A stretch of DNA of 64,000 bases from Diaporthe sp. PMI_573 (GCA_021399435.1 JAJTUP010000013.1:682001-746000); one strand, 5' to 3'. Shown: positions 22,240 through 33,518, counted from the first letter of the stretch. Made by a program: numbers and translations. Notes: generated from the letters alone by a model not told the origin.

Positions 22240-23982
22240 ATGCCTCAGCAAGCCTCGTCGAAGGGCAGCCGGAAACGCACGAGGACCGGCTGTCAGCGGT
22301 GCCGGATTCGCAGGATCAAGTGCGACGAGTCCAAGCCTGTATGTCGACAGTGCCAAGCCAAAGGGTTCAGCTGCCAGCCCACATTCACTTTAAAGTGGGA
22401 AGACGAATATGCCTCCAGGGGTTTGGCCTTTGGCCGCAGCGGCATCTGGTCGAAGGGCCCACTCGCTGCAAGGTCCCCGGACTTTACCGCTGTCGGGCAC
22501 AGTGACACTGTCTGGTGTGATATCCCAACAATTCAATCTTACAGCTTTGTCAATGTCACCCTTGGGAGACGAACCAACGAGTGTGTCTCCTTGATGCGTG
22601 TCGGATCGCCGGGACCGAAATCTGAGACTCTGGTGTTGTTTTCGCAAGGCCAATATTACGATGGAGCCGGGATTGGCCATTTTGACAGTCATGATGTTCT
22701 GGACATAGAGACATATCTGCCCACTCACCTTGGGCAAGCAGGAAAAGAACAGATATCAGTGACGCCCCAACTCAACCGAACACCACCCCTCATACCATTA
22801 AGCCCGCTGCAAGCGACGCTCCTGGAATATTACGCGGAAAGACTTTGTCCCTCAACAGTTCCGAGCCCGCTTTCCAAGTCCCCCTTCGCAACTTTGATTC
22901 TCCCCTTTTCAGTCTCCGATTCCCCGGTGGTCCTGCAATCGATACTTGCGCTTGCCGCCAGCCACCGTGCAAGGCAAGATGCCACATTCACGGCCACCGC
23001 CCTACAGCTGAGTGGCGGCGTGCTCCAATATCTCGCGCGCAGGTTGAAAACAACCGATGCCGCCCAAGTCGCCCTTGACCCGGAGACGCTGGTCATCACC
23101 ATGATGCTCTGTCTGATGGGTATCATCCATGACTGCGACGAGCGGTGGGTCGTGCACCTAAAGGGTGCCCGGGATCTTATCAAGCTGCGCAGGCAGGCGC
23201 TCCTCACAGCAGCGCCACAGAGTAGGTCCTCGATCGAGCTGGTGGACTTCTCAGAGAAGTTCTTTGCCTACCAGGACATCATCGGGCGGACGGCGTGCGG
23301 TGAAGAGCCGATCTTCGACGGCGACTTCTGGGTGTCCCACGGTACTAGCAACGACACAGACGCCTGGTTGGGGTGCTCTCCAGAGCTTGTCTCCATACTG
23401 TGCGATATCACGGAGTTGAGCCGGCAGCGGTCCAGAAACCCCACTGTAGCAACATCAGCTTCTTTTCTATCCGAGACGTTCATCCTAGAACAGAAACTTG
23501 GCTGGCTTGAGCAGCGAGTGGTTGAATCGGAGGACGTTATACTCCAAACGATGGCTGAGCTGAAGAGACTGTCGGCTGTCCTATATCTGGAATGTGCCAT
23601 ACGTGGCGCTCAGCCATCTTCTTCGCAAGTCAGTGCTTCAGTCACTCAGATCCTGCGACTTGTGTCTGCACTGCTGGAGCGGGATGTCACAGCTGGGCTG
23701 GCATGGCCCATCTTCGTCGCAGCCGTTGAGCTGGATCCGCTGGGAGACTTGGTCTGGCCATTTGAGACAGAACCAACTGCACCACGACATGGGCGTAACT
23801 TTGTGTTGTTCGCTCTGGATAACATGGCTGGGAATTCAGTGTCCAATATTTCACAAACCCTCTCAGTCATTGAGAGGGTCTGGCAGTCAAGAGACATGGA
23901 TGTACATTCTAACGAGAATCGCGGACGAAACGACTGGGAACAACACGTCGCGCCGTTTTGCCATGGCCTCTCCTTGGGGTAG
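22240..23982 (+). CDS. Zn2Cys6 fungal transcription factor (GAL4-like, fungal TF domain 2 type)
   Basis: Single exon, 580 aa from the first in-frame ATG. The Zn2Cys6 cluster is at residues 18-45 with spacing CX2CX6CX6CX2CX6C (GCQRCRIRRIKCDESKPVCR), preceded by a basic KGSRKRTR arm. This is the canonical fungal DNA-binding domain recognising CGG-type half sites. The rest resembles the fungal-specific middle region seen in Pfam fungal TF domain 2 proteins (LSPLQATLLEYYAERLCP; ILALAASHRARQ; LMGIIHDCDERWVVHLKGAR). It probably acts in the nucleus; its targets cannot be read from the sequence. Its neighbours (a hydrolase and a glycosyltransferase) may or may not be targets. An upstream small exon cannot be excluded because the frame stays open 5' of the ATG. 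Confidence 0.9.
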   Translation: MPQQASSKGSRKRTRTGCQRCRIRRIKCDESKPVCRQCQAKGFSCQPTFTLKWEDEYASRGLAFGRSGIWSKGPLAARSPDFTAVGHSDTVWCDIPTIQSYSFVNVTLGRRTNECVSLMRVGSPGPKSETLVLFSQGQYYDGAGIGHFDSHDVLDIETYLPTHLGQAGKEQISVTPQLNRTPPLIPLSPLQATLLEYYAERLCPSTVPSPLSKSPFATLILPFSVSDSPVVLQSILALAASHRARQDATFTATALQLSGGVLQYLARRLKTTDAAQVALDPETLVITMMLCLMGIIHDCDERWVVHLKGARDLIKLRRQALLTAAPQSRSSIELVDFSEKFFAYQDIIGRTACGEEPIFDGDFWVSHGTSNDTDAWLGCSPELVSILCDITELSRQRSRNPTVATSASFLSETFILEQKLGWLEQRVVESEDVILQTMAELKRLSAVLYLECAIRGAQPSSSQVSASVTQILRLVSALLERDVTAGLAWPIFVAAVELDPLGDLVWPFETEPTAPRHGRNFVLFALDNMAGNSVSNISQTLSVIERVWQSRDMDVHSNENRGRNDWEQHVAPFCHGLSLG

Positions 23983-24369
23983 AAAGGATACCTTGTCTAT
24001 CTGAAAGTCAGCTACCAAAGTCAGAAAATACGGCACCTCATGAAGCTAGCCTCTTAGTTGGCGCCAGCTCTCACAAGATGCACCGCCGACCTGGATCAAG
24101 CATGCTTCGACAGACACTACCGTCTTTTTGACAGAACTCAACAAGTTCTTAGTGTACTCCGCCTTCATCGCGTGTGTTGTAAGACGTTCTTCAAGGTGAG
24201 TAATAGATGGGTTTTCCGTTGCATGGGATGTCATACTTCCTACTGACAGTAAATCTGGATCTAGCACTAAAACCTTAATCTCTTCCAAGCCAAATAATAG
24301 TACATAATCCAGTCTGATCTCGCCTAAAAAGCCCAACTCGGCATCTATATCAGTCCTCAGAGGTCAGAG
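23983..24369. other. Convergent intergenic spacer
   Basis: 3' regions of the regulator and the convergent glycosyltransferase. No other feature. Confidence 0.5.
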
Positions 24370-26191
24370 CTACCTGGGGTCCCATACGAGCTCGATTACT
24401 TCATCCATAGCGTCCTTTCCTTCTTCGTCCTTGAAGACATAGATTTGCGTCAAACTCCCCTTCGTCTCGTCTATCACACTTTCAACTAGCCTCCATGTCT
24501 TTCTATCCTCCCTGCCCAATTTTGGCCTTATAGGGCCAAGGGACCACCTATAATCCTTGGTTTCTGCACCCTCCCAAGTTCCCTCCATGAGACTAAGCTC
24601 GGGCGCCCCGTTGGCATACCTCACAATGGAGTATCCATTGGTGAAGATGAAGTCGGCCTTTGAAATATCCGTTCCGTCTCCGGGACTTGACCCTCCCACA
24701 TCGGTACTGTTCCTGGAACTGCTGCCAAAGCCCGGGAACTTCCACCTCTGCAAAAAGCAGCCCCCACAGACCAGGGCAACACGTGCCATATCTAGGACCG
24801 GAGCCGAGTACCAACTCTTCCAATGATGAAGTGTTAGGAACCGCCCTAGTACGTGTCAGTCGTCTGTTATGTTTCACAAGTTGACGCGTCCTGGAACACA
24901 TCCCAAAACTCGACAGAGGGGGTACGGCGAAATGAGAAGAGTAATGCTTACATCCGCTCTCAAAGAAGCCATCCAAATTGCCCTTCATGTCTTGTTGCAT
25001 CAGGCCCTTAACTCTCTCAAGCCTCGCGTGAGTGTGGTCATGGATGCACTCCATCAGCTGCATGTCCCCTCCCCTGCCGCTGAGGCAGCTGCTCAGGTGC
25101 GGCTCAAGTTCCTCTGCGAGCGGGACGGAGAGGAATATTCCGGCACCACCAAACGCGGCCATACCGAAGCGAGTGGCGGCGAAGGACTCGGACAGGTCGC
25201 CAAGGTACGCGGGCTTCGTGTGGTCGTGCGCAGCCAGGGCGGCGGACACCGGCTCGATTGCGGGAAGGAAGGTGTCGTCGTCGAGGATGCCTAGCCAATG
25301 CGTTTCATTATGGGCGAGCTCGACGCCCTCGTCTGCGTGTCCAGATGCTGCCGCCGTGCGCCGGGCGCGTACACGGGCCAGCATGTCTAGAATGACCATC
25401 ATGTGGCTTTGAGGGACGCTGTGGTCTGAGCTGTGTGGGCGCACGAGGAGGAGCTGGATCCCCGCGCTGGCGAAGTCGTCTATGAGGGCCGGCCATGTTG
25501 TGGCCTGTTCTAGCTCGAGGTCCTCCTGTGTCTGGCCCGTCTCCTCGTTGGGCCTGTCGGTTAGGAGAGCTATGAGCGGGGACCCTGACTTCGACATCCA
25601 GTGGGCGAAATGGGGCTTGGCGATCTTCAGACGTTCGGATGAGGTCGCTATGGCGAACAGGATGTTGTCGTATTGGCCGACTCGTTCGGGATATGGGTCC
25701 GGGACGGCGAGCTTCAGCGGTTCGCATGGGATGTAATCGTCAGCTATGCTATCACAAGAGAGCAAGTTGACGTCGACCGGCGGGCTGTTGAGGATCGGCT
25801 GCGAAATATTGGCGACAACATCGCGATCCACGGCTCCTGTATTCGGATCGGCTGGTGATGACTGGGGCGCTGATGTGGAGAACACGGGCTTAATACACCG
25901 CCTGGTGAACTTGATATTGCTGGTCAGGCCAAGGCTTTTCAGGTGGTCCAGCTCCGGGATACATTGGGGCGCCGCAGAGTAGTCGTCTAGTGGAGGTCTC
26001 TCGGGCCCGGGCTCGGCGGTCTTTTCCTCCTGCTCGACCGGTATCTTGTTCGGCTCTTCGGGTGTGGAAGTGGTTAAGCGGACGCCGTCCGGGACAACGT
26101 TCATGTAATGAGCAAAGCTGAAAATGAAGACGAGTACGGCCGCCACGAGGACAAGGCGCCCGAATGGGCCTCTCGGGAGCCCCGCTGCCAT
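24370..26191 (-). CDS. Type II membrane glycosyltransferase (fungal GT31 / DUF604-like)
   Basis: Exons 24952..26191 and 24370..24845 on the minus strand (571 aa). The 106-base intron is GTAAGC...CTAG. Phase 1 joining gives FFESGWRFLTLHHWKSWYSA, exactly the family's conserved block, which intron retention would destroy. Residues 12-29 are a signal-anchor helix; 30-165 form a Pro/Glu-rich stem. DDD at 304-306 (GILDDDTFLP) is the metal/nucleotide-sugar binding motif. YLGDLSE, FGGAGIFLS and GGDMQLMECIHDH follow in GT31-like order. Likely located in the Golgi, adding a sugar to glycoproteins or glycolipids; donor and acceptor are unknown. The second exon carries CGGCFLQRW and a C-terminal strand-rich domain ending EVIELVWDPR. 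Confidence 0.88.
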
Positions 26192-26969
26192 TCTTGAGGA
26201 GCGGAAACCTCAAACTCTGCCCGTCATCACGCCACTGTGTTTGTAGACTGGTAGATATGTGATGTCGCGCACTAGGTATCGCAACCGCGCTGCAACAAGT
26301 GCCGTGTGGCTGGGCTGACGGTACCGTGGCAGTTGACTTTGGGAATGGATATCAACGTATCACAACACCGCAGTTGGGCGCTTGTTATTTGAGACCCCTC
26401 GATGTTCGTCTGTCTGCGTTGTGCTTATCCCAAAGGTCGAGTGGCTGCCTGGCTAGACTGTTCAAATCTTGTGGTCCAGCGCGGCTATACGGCACAGGCC
26501 TAGCCGTCGAAGGATCCCACGTTAACCCATTTGAGGCTTGCCAAGAGCAAGCTGCAGGCCGTATCTCTCAGCATTTTGTTTGCCCTCCTTTGGTTGATTT
26601 GTTTCAGTGGTCTCCCGGCGGTCATCTTGGCCTGCAAATCAGCGTAAAGGACGTGGTAGTAATTCCTCGTCCAGTCTGGTTGCTTGGTCCATGGTCATCT
26701 CCAGACAAGTAAGCTAAGTATCCATTTTGAGACATTTCAGCGCCTCACGCGTCCTGATATCAACGTGAAGAATTGCGACTACTCCCATCGCACCTGAATG
26801 ACCATTGAGTGCTATCTTCAGAGAAGTCGAGCACATTAGCCGCAGTGGCATCAACTGCATGTAAGTGGATTCGCGACCCCTGCTTCTTGAACTTGGACAA
26901 TATGTAGATAGTTATGATGGGGACCTCCTTGGCAACAGAGATTTCAAGTCTTTAGACGTCAAGCCTATT
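26192..26969. other. Intergenic
   Basis: Upstream of the glycosyltransferase and downstream of the broken sulfotransferase-like gene. No supported gene. Confidence 0.5.
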
Positions 26970-27756
26970 CTAAGGCTGAGGCTGAGGCTGAGCAGAAACA
27001 AGCTTCTTAAACTGGGCCCAATCATCGGCGCGTGGGAAAGGAATTTCTGGCATCGGGACCCCCAGGAACCCACACGGAGGTGCCCACCCATCCTTGGCGG
27101 CCCATTCTAAGAACCTCCGACCGTTTCCAAGTCTCCTCACCGTATCATTGTGCTTTCTACAGTATTCCCGGGCGTTAGTCGCAAAGTCATTGCTCCAGCA
27201 CAGGGTATGATACTTGGTGGCAAGCGCTGCGATAGGCGACGCGCTATCAGCTGGCATGTTCGTGTGATAGTGGACCAGGGTCGCCATCATAGAATTGTAC
27301 CAGACGTCCTCGGATCTTGTCGAGAGGATAATAGCCGCCTCTGGGTACGCGTCTACCAGTTGCTGGGGAAAGATGGCGGCTGGAAAGTCGGCAACTCCCT
27401 AGATCCATCTCGTTAGCATCGATCTAGTGCAGTGTTCCATTCCGGTCAAGAACCACACGCTCGGGAAACGTACTTCAAACCCGGCTAGAATATTCTCGAA
27501 GTCATTCCTGCCCCAAGCGGGCCCTTTATTCTCAAAATTGTCCTCAAGAGCACGTATCCACAAGTCCTGGTGCTTGTTCTTGCCCACTTCACGCATTGTG
27601 ATAGAGATTCGAAATGCCAAGCTGGATGAATGCCTCTGCAATTGCTTCATAGATCCACTCATTAGTGTTTTTTTGTTTTTTTTGGAATGCCCAAGCTGTT
27701 GTAGAGAACGCACATTGAGTGCCCGTCCGGGGCGGGCCAAGCACAAGCACTTTCAT
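26970..27756 (-). pseudogene. Sulfotransfer_4-family gene broken by a one-base insertion
   Basis: Minus-strand exons: 27714..27756 (MKVLVLGPPRTGTQ), 27474..27644 and 26970..27398. Intron 1 is 27645..27713 (GTGCGT...GAAG). Intron 2 is 27399..27473 (GTACGT, GCTAACG branch, CTAG). The product would begin with the P-loop GPPRTGTQS and continue IAEAFIQLGISNLYH. There the frame breaks: the next family block, MREVGKNKHQDLWIRAL, is in the +1 frame because of one extra base at about 27597. After that everything is intact (IILSTRSEDVWYNSMM, LEWAAKDGWAPPCGFLG) to the stop. All other parts are well preserved, so the lesion is recent, a strain polymorphism or a sequencing error. The C-terminus ends in (QP)3 encoded by a small tandem repeat. 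Related to the gene at 2507. Confidence 0.75.
26973..26994. repeat. Short tandem repeat GGCTGA encoding a QP tail
   Basis: AGGCTGAGGCTGAGGCTGAG holds three copies of a 6-base unit. Read on the minus strand it encodes the terminal QPQPQP of the sulfotransferase-like gene. Confidence 0.7.
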
Positions 27757-28507
27757 ACCTTCCACTGTCCTGTGAAAATTTGAGGGAAACTTGACACATG
27801 GGAAATAGTAGCATGGAGAGAAAGCAAAAGTTCGAATAGAGAGGAAGTTGATCCTCCACCCAGATAGCCTATAGGCATCTCATACTCACCCGGTGCACAC
27901 GAAGTCGTCTGCGCGACAAGCCGGGACGCCGGGGAGACGCGGGACCGTCTATCTCACACCTTCTCAAACGGAGCATGACGAGATTCGCCCAGCGATGCCA
28001 AGACGTCTAACAACGTAGACATTATGAATTCAAGCATCCCTCGTCATCCTCATTGTCCGAGGAAGCCAGAAGTCACAGCTGTGCACTACTTTCGGAGCTT
28101 GCCCGAGCCTGTCCGGGTTGAAGTAGTGAAATTCGCGTGATCAGCCTCTGATTACAAATACTCCTAACCCTTTCTTCCTTGATATCAAGCCATTCCTATA
28201 CTGGCGTTCCCAAACCGGCAATTCCAGCCGATTTGAACCTCGAGCTTCACAACCTGTCCGTGGGGGGGGGGGGGGAGGGTGAGGGGGAGCAACGCTAGCT
28301 TCATCGACTTGGCTGCCGAGGTCGGGCCGTGGCCCAGTATCACGACGTCTAAACTACTTAGATACTTGAGCTTTCAGCTCTCTGCCGCTATAATGGGCAC
28401 CCGCCTGTCCAGTGGAAGTGAAGAGTCCGAAGAATTCGTATCTTGACCCCTCTGAACCTCTAAAGTTGCCCCCAAGGCAAGCCATCTAACGTACTGAGAC
28501 ACGCAAT
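27757..28507. other. Divergent intergenic region with a G14 run
   Basis: Shared upstream region of the broken sulfotransferase-like gene (minus) and the oxidoreductase (plus). It contains a 14-base G homopolymer at 28262-28275 followed by a G-rich stretch, on which sequencing is unreliable. Confidence 0.5.
28262..28275 (+). repeat. G14 homopolymer
   Basis: Fourteen G residues, followed by AGGGTGAGGGGG. The G-rich tract could form a quadruplex about 235 bases before the oxidoreductase start; the true length may vary between reads. Confidence 0.8.
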
Positions 28508-29690
28508 ATGGCTGATAGAGTGTTCAACGTCTGCGTTATTGGCTATGGGTAAGTGAAGCCAGCTCTTTGGGAGAGGTACGAAAACGGTGACTCTTCTGAC
28601 CGGACACTCATATGACAGCCTTTCAGCCAAGGTCTTCCATATTCCTTTCGTGGCCGCGACAAACAATTTGCAGCTGCACTCCATTGTCCAGAGAAAGCCC
28701 TATGAAGGCAACTCTGCGCCAAATGACCATCCCGAGGTCAAGCATTATACCTCATTCGACTCGGCGCTCCAAGATCCCGAACTTGACCTCGTCGTCCTCT
28801 CCACCCCGCCGAATACTCACTTCGACCAGACCAAGCGAGCCATCGAGGCCGGAAAGCACGTCCTCACCGAGAAACCATTCGTCCCGACCTCGGCGGAAGC
28901 AGAGGAGCTGGTCAAGCTGGCAAAGGAGAAGAACAAGCTGCTATGCGTATATCAGAACAGGCGATGGGACGCAGATTTCCTGACTGTCCAGCACCTGCTG
29001 CAGGAGGGTAGGCTGGGCCGGATCCACGAGTTCGAAACGCACTTCGACCGCTACAGGCCGGACGGCCCAAGATCGTGGAAGAGCACACTGAGTATGGCCG
29101 ACGGCAATGGCGCCATTTATGACCTGGGCACGCATCTGCTCGACCAGGTCTACGTGCTCTTCGGCAAACCGACTGCAGCCTACGGCAAGTTCATCAACCA
29201 GCGTGAGGGCAGGCTCGTCTCCGGAGCCAACGGCCTGGAAGACGAGCCAGACAGCATCCACGCTACTCTCACATATGCTGACAAGGGCCTGCTGGTCCAC
29301 GTGCGCATTGGCGTGCTCAGCGCCGAGAGCAAACAGCCGCGCTTCTGGGTGCGCGGCTCCAAGGGCAGCTATCACAAGACAGGGCTGGACGCGCAGGAGC
29401 CTCAGCTTATCGGGGGGATGAAGATCAGCGACACGGGCTTCGGCGTCGACGGCGCCGCATATAACGGTACCATCGACATCGTCCAGGAGGACGGCTCGAT
29501 TCAGGACTTCACCTTCCCCAACGTTCAGCCCCAGACATACTTGAGGTTCTACGAGCTTCTCGCCGGGGCCCTGGTGTCTGGCAAGCAGGAGGACCTCCCT
29601 GTGCCGGCGCAGGAGGCGGCAGAAGTGCTAAAGATTATCGAAGCCCTGAAAGAGAGCGCCCGCGCGGGGAAGGAGGTCTCTGTGGCTTGA
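28508..29690 (+). CDS. Gfo/Idh/MocA-family NAD(P)-dependent oxidoreductase
   Basis: Exons 28508..28548 and 28619..29690 (370 aa). The 70-base intron is GTAAGT...ACAG with a CTTCTGAC branch. It lies inside the Rossmann glycine loop, so that splicing creates VIGYGLSAKVFHIPF. Residues 1-120 are the NAD(P)-binding domain, with VVLSTPPNTHF and TEKPF (the EKP motif whose Lys is catalytic in this superfamily). The C-terminal domain has NGAIYDLGTHLLDQ, which contains the family's substrate-binding D-x-x-x-H pattern. These enzymes oxidise or reduce sugars and related polyols; the substrate here is unknown. Cytosolic, with no targeting signal. Confidence 0.92.
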
Positions 29691-30679
29691 AAGTCACTGC
29701 TGGGGCTCATTGGAAGAATGGAAGAAATACAGACCTTGAATCCGTGCCCACCGACACATGTACGCACGGGGTGGATTGTGTTCTGCACACATGCGGTGCT
29801 TGACTGGTTTGACGTCGACTTGCATAGAGGGAAAGTGAAGTCTCTGCCGGTTTGAAACTGTCGAGACTGGAAACATTGCGCAGGACCGAATGATCTCTCT
29901 TTAGCCCACGATATCCATGTTTTCAGATGGATTTTACCAAAGATGATCCATCCCCTGGGATCTAGTTGTGGAAGGCACGCTCTGCCAAGTGCCAGTCATA
30001 GTGTGTTTCCCACCCCGTCCCATACCAAAGCAAACCAGCCATTATCTCGCTACAATTATGCGGCCCTTCTGTCTTTAGCGGTATATGCCTCGGTTTTGTG
30101 GGCCAGCAGGATACACACCGATATCGCAGCTTTCCACAAGGGCTTCGCTCGGCAGTTGAACTTGGCTAACTGAGATCCTAAACACAGGTTGTGAGTTTGT
30201 GTCGCATCTCACTCGCGGGACGGGATCCACCAGAGATGGCGGCAAGGTTAGATAGTCTGCAAGGCACAGTCTTTTGCCACGACAGATGCGCGCAAAATGG
30301 ACGGGAGGGCCCAGCCTCGCGGGTGGTTCTTGTTGATGTTTTTGCCCTCGATCCTAGTAGCATTTGGATTTCCTATTCCATCATTAGTCGGCAGGACACA
30401 TACCTCGCTCCTGAGCTCACACTTATCCTCTGGCGTGCCCGCTCACACATGGAATGACTGTCTGAGACGTCATGTCAAGCTGCAAGCAGTAGTGTTTCAT
30501 AGCATCCCATCAAATTCGCGAGGCCCCATTGTTCGATTGCAAGGGTAGAAATGCTATATGATGACGCGATCAAAATATATTTCACATGTATGGAAGCTCC
30601 AGTTGGGTTCAAACTCCCTCCCACTCCCGGACCAGACTTGCTAGTTATCACGTTTCTAACAACAATACCATCCTAGGGT
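29691..30679. other. Convergent intergenic region
   Basis: About 1 kb without a supportable gene, between the 3' ends of the oxidoreductase and the PAN-like gene. Confidence 0.5.
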
Positions 30680-31657
30680 CTACACCCACCCAACCAAGGT
30701 CAAGTCCAGGGGCACAGGCGCAGTACAGGTGGCATTGTTACCAGCATCATGAGTGCAAGTCAACGCAAAGCTGCCCTCATACCTCGGGGTCTGCCCGTTA
30801 CACCCGCTGCCGTAATTCTTATAGTACACACTGCCAGTATTGCCTGTATCCTTATTCGAGTCGCCGTAGAATCCGATGTAGTCAGCGGCGCTGCCGCAGT
30901 CAAAGTGACCCTCGCCGATTGGGTATCGGCGGATAGACTGCGCATTCGCGGCAAAGCAGGTAGCCCCCGAGGCAAAGCCGATGGAGATTGTATCAGGTGG
31001 ACCATATCCAAGCGGCTGGTAAGCGGCCGAGGGCAGGCCGGTGTAGCAGAATGGGGTACAGGTGCACGCCGGATCGCCGTCGGCACAGACGGTGTTGGAG
31101 GCGCTGTTCCAGCATACGCGCGCGTTCTCCGGGTAGTTGCGATTGGCACAGTCCAAGTTGTGCGTCGAGTTGAACCACCGGAAAGAGGTCATGGTGAACT
31201 TCGTCGGGACATTGCAGCCTGCTGGGACCGTCACACCCGGTGGTGTTGATGATGTTGCTGTCGGCGTGGCGACGGGCGTGGTGGGCGGCCTGTTTGACGA
31301 AGGGCTACTTGTTGAGCTGGGGGCCGATGCCGAAGTGGTAGAGACACAGCCACGATCGTAGAATGTGAGGGAGCTGCTCGATTTGGCTACAAAGTTGCCA
31401 CTCACAGCCACGTTGTAGAGCAAACATTTCTTGCCTCCGAAGCTGAAGCTCTTGCACTTGGTGTCCGCAATGCAGCGAGCCGAGCATTTGGCGTAGGTCG
31501 AGTATTTTCCACTGCTGTCATTTTCATAATTTCCCTTCCCACCGTCATTGCCCTTTTGGCCGCATATGTCGGCTCTCTTTTGGGGCACCAGTCCGGCTTG
31601 ACCGAGCCCAGAGAGAAGCGGCAGGAGGAGGCACGCGCCTTGAATATTGAAGAGCAT
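30680..31657 (-). CDS. Secreted PAN/Apple-like protein with Ser/Thr linker and Cys-rich C-domain
   Basis: Single exon, 325 aa. A signal peptide (about 1-21, MLFNIQGACLLLPLLSGLGQA) is followed by KR, a possible Kex2-type site. Residues about 32-103 hold a PAN/Apple-like domain (CSARCIADTKCKSFSFG, KCLLYN, FYDRGC). Residues 104-142 are a Ser/Thr/Pro linker, likely O-glycosylated. The C-terminal part (about 147-325) has about ten Cys, with RNYPENARVCWNSASNTVC and CTCTPFCYTG, and I do not recognise it as a named domain. The PAN fold usually mediates protein or carbohydrate binding, so a cell-wall or apoplastic binding role is likely. Promoter-side sequence just upstream (31680-31720) is AT-rich with TTTAAAT. 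Confidence 0.85.
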   Translation of the reverse strand: MLFNIQGACLLLPLLSGLGQAGLVPQKRADICGQKGNDGGKGNYENDSSGKYSTYAKCSARCIADTKCKSFSFGGKKCLLYNVAVSGNFVAKSSSSLTFYDRGCVSTTSASAPSSTSSPSSNRPPTTPVATPTATSSTPPGVTVPAGCNVPTKFTMTSFRWFNSTHNLDCANRNYPENARVCWNSASNTVCADGDPACTCTPFCYTGLPSAAYQPLGYGPPDTISIGFASGATCFAANAQSIRRYPIGEGHFDCGSAADYIGFYGDSNKDTGNTGSVYYKNYGSGCNGQTPRYEGSFALTCTHDAGNNATCTAPVPLDLTLVGWV

Positions 31658-33518
31658 GTTGGCTGTCCTGAAGAACTACTATTATCGAGAGTTTCTGTTT
31701 ATTTAAAATTATGTTGAAAAGAGGGTTATGGCCCAAATGGACTCTCAAAGCAATGCTGGATGGGAACGACTATCAGAACAATCAGTCTTCCATCCGCCCT
31801 CTCAAGGCATGCCTTATATATGCAGCTCGAGATGTAGGCTTCCGGAGGAATGCTTTGTCTTCAAATAGAACTTTCATAGTATCTGCATCTCCGGCACTAC
31901 TTCTGGTGGCGTGGGACGGCGCGCCGCGATACCCACGTTCCGGAACGGCTGAGGGCTCTAGCATCACACATAGTCGAGAACATAGCGACGAGCACACCAT
32001 GGGCCAATGCCGGAGCATGCAGCTAGAAGGATCTGGACAGCGGTTTTCCGCGAATAGTGTCGCGCTAATTCAGGGGTCAAGGAGCTGAATCGAGGGCTCG
32101 AGCCACATCCTGACTACCAGTCAGCTCGTATGCCGGTGCTAGATCAATAGTCTCCACCCCCATCGGATTCTTTGTCCGCAGCTGGAGCCTGTTGCAGTTT
32201 TGGCTTTCATTATTTCCGTGGAAACACAGACTATATTCGTGCATAGGTTGCGTACCCGGATCGTGTTTTCATTACTCGCTCCTGGTAGCAGAGTCCCGAG
32301 GCTGTTTGTGACGTTGAGAACCCTTTGAAGTTCATTGATTAGGGAAGACGTAGGCAGCGCCCGGCTCCTGTGCCAACCTATACCTACACCTCTAGGCCAC
32401 ACAACCTTTAGGCAAGTCAGTACAAACACAGCATGGAAGACCCTAAGGATTGGTCCACAATTTGTACTCAGTATATAGGCTGATTTAACTTGCCGAAATA
32501 CCGGGTTGGACGTGATACAGATAGGTAAGCAAGGTGCAACCATGGCCCTTGCCCCGTGACCTTGGGTTGCTTTACATGCAGATGCTGTAGTAGGAGCGCA
32601 TAATACGACCTAGCTGTTCTTAATTGCTTCTACAGCCTTTGGTCATGGCTGACGTTTCCTGTCAAGGAGTTATTGCAGACCATTTTTACTTTATATTCGA
32701 CATAGACTCACCATCCCTTCAGAGGAATCGCTGCAACGCAGGTCACCAGAAACCAAATAAGCGCAGCACATATCCATCTAAGAAAGTATACACGTATGTA
32801 ATGTTTTCCGGACTCTTTGGTTGCTGACCCTTGATGTGCGTGCCTCGGCTCATCCCCCATGATCTGAGAACAAGGTGTCCTGATCACGCTGGAACCGCCC
32901 CCGTCTGGGGCATGTTGTGCAACGTGACAAGCGAGATTGGCCCTGCAAACACTGACACGAGAAGGGGAAAAAAGACAAAGAAAAGTAAACACTCGGCAAC
33001 GTTGCATATTATTCAATAAGTGGGTCGATACATGGTATTGATCGAGATCGTTTTACACGTTGATGCCGGTGCCTGGGCTGCATCCATAGACTGCGCAAGA
33101 CCACGAGTGGTGATGATCGGCTGCGGAAACGCTTCCTGGGCCTTGATAGACTTGATCTGCCCACAGAGCTTCGCTTTTTCCTGTGCTACAGCAGGCGGTG
33201 TCATCACTATGCCAGTTATGCCAAGAAATTTCGCAGATATTCCGCGCCGGTGGTGCCACAAATCTGCAGGTTTGCTCGCGGGATTCGAACTTTTGTCTCG
33301 GCAACCTTTGGAATGCCGCACTTTCTCCGTATTGGCGATCACATGCCCTTTTCTGGCTAGTCCCTCTGGCCCCTGCGTAAAGTTGACCAGAACTGCCAGC
33401 CGACCACCCTGTTCTCTCCAACGTTGACGACGAGTTTGCATTTGTGGCGTGAATGCTGGTGACTTGTAGGGATCGAGGGAAGCTAGGGAGCCCACCTTCG
33501 TACATACTAAGCGAATAA
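31658..33518. other. Intergenic, with an uncertain small minus-strand ORF
   Basis: Mostly without signal. At 33013-33505 two overlapping minus-strand frames of 150-160 codons stay open. One (ATG at 33505, stop at 33053) contains several Cys (NICEISWHNW, DDTACCSTGK) but no signal peptide and no splice support. The rest is AT-rich spacer and the promoter of the MFS gene. Confidence 0.4.

Noticed and set aside
33265..33300. tRNA-like T-loop (GTTCGAATC on the minus strand)
   Set aside because: The flanking five-base stems do not pair (AAAAG versus CCCGC), and no acceptor or anticodon arm fits.
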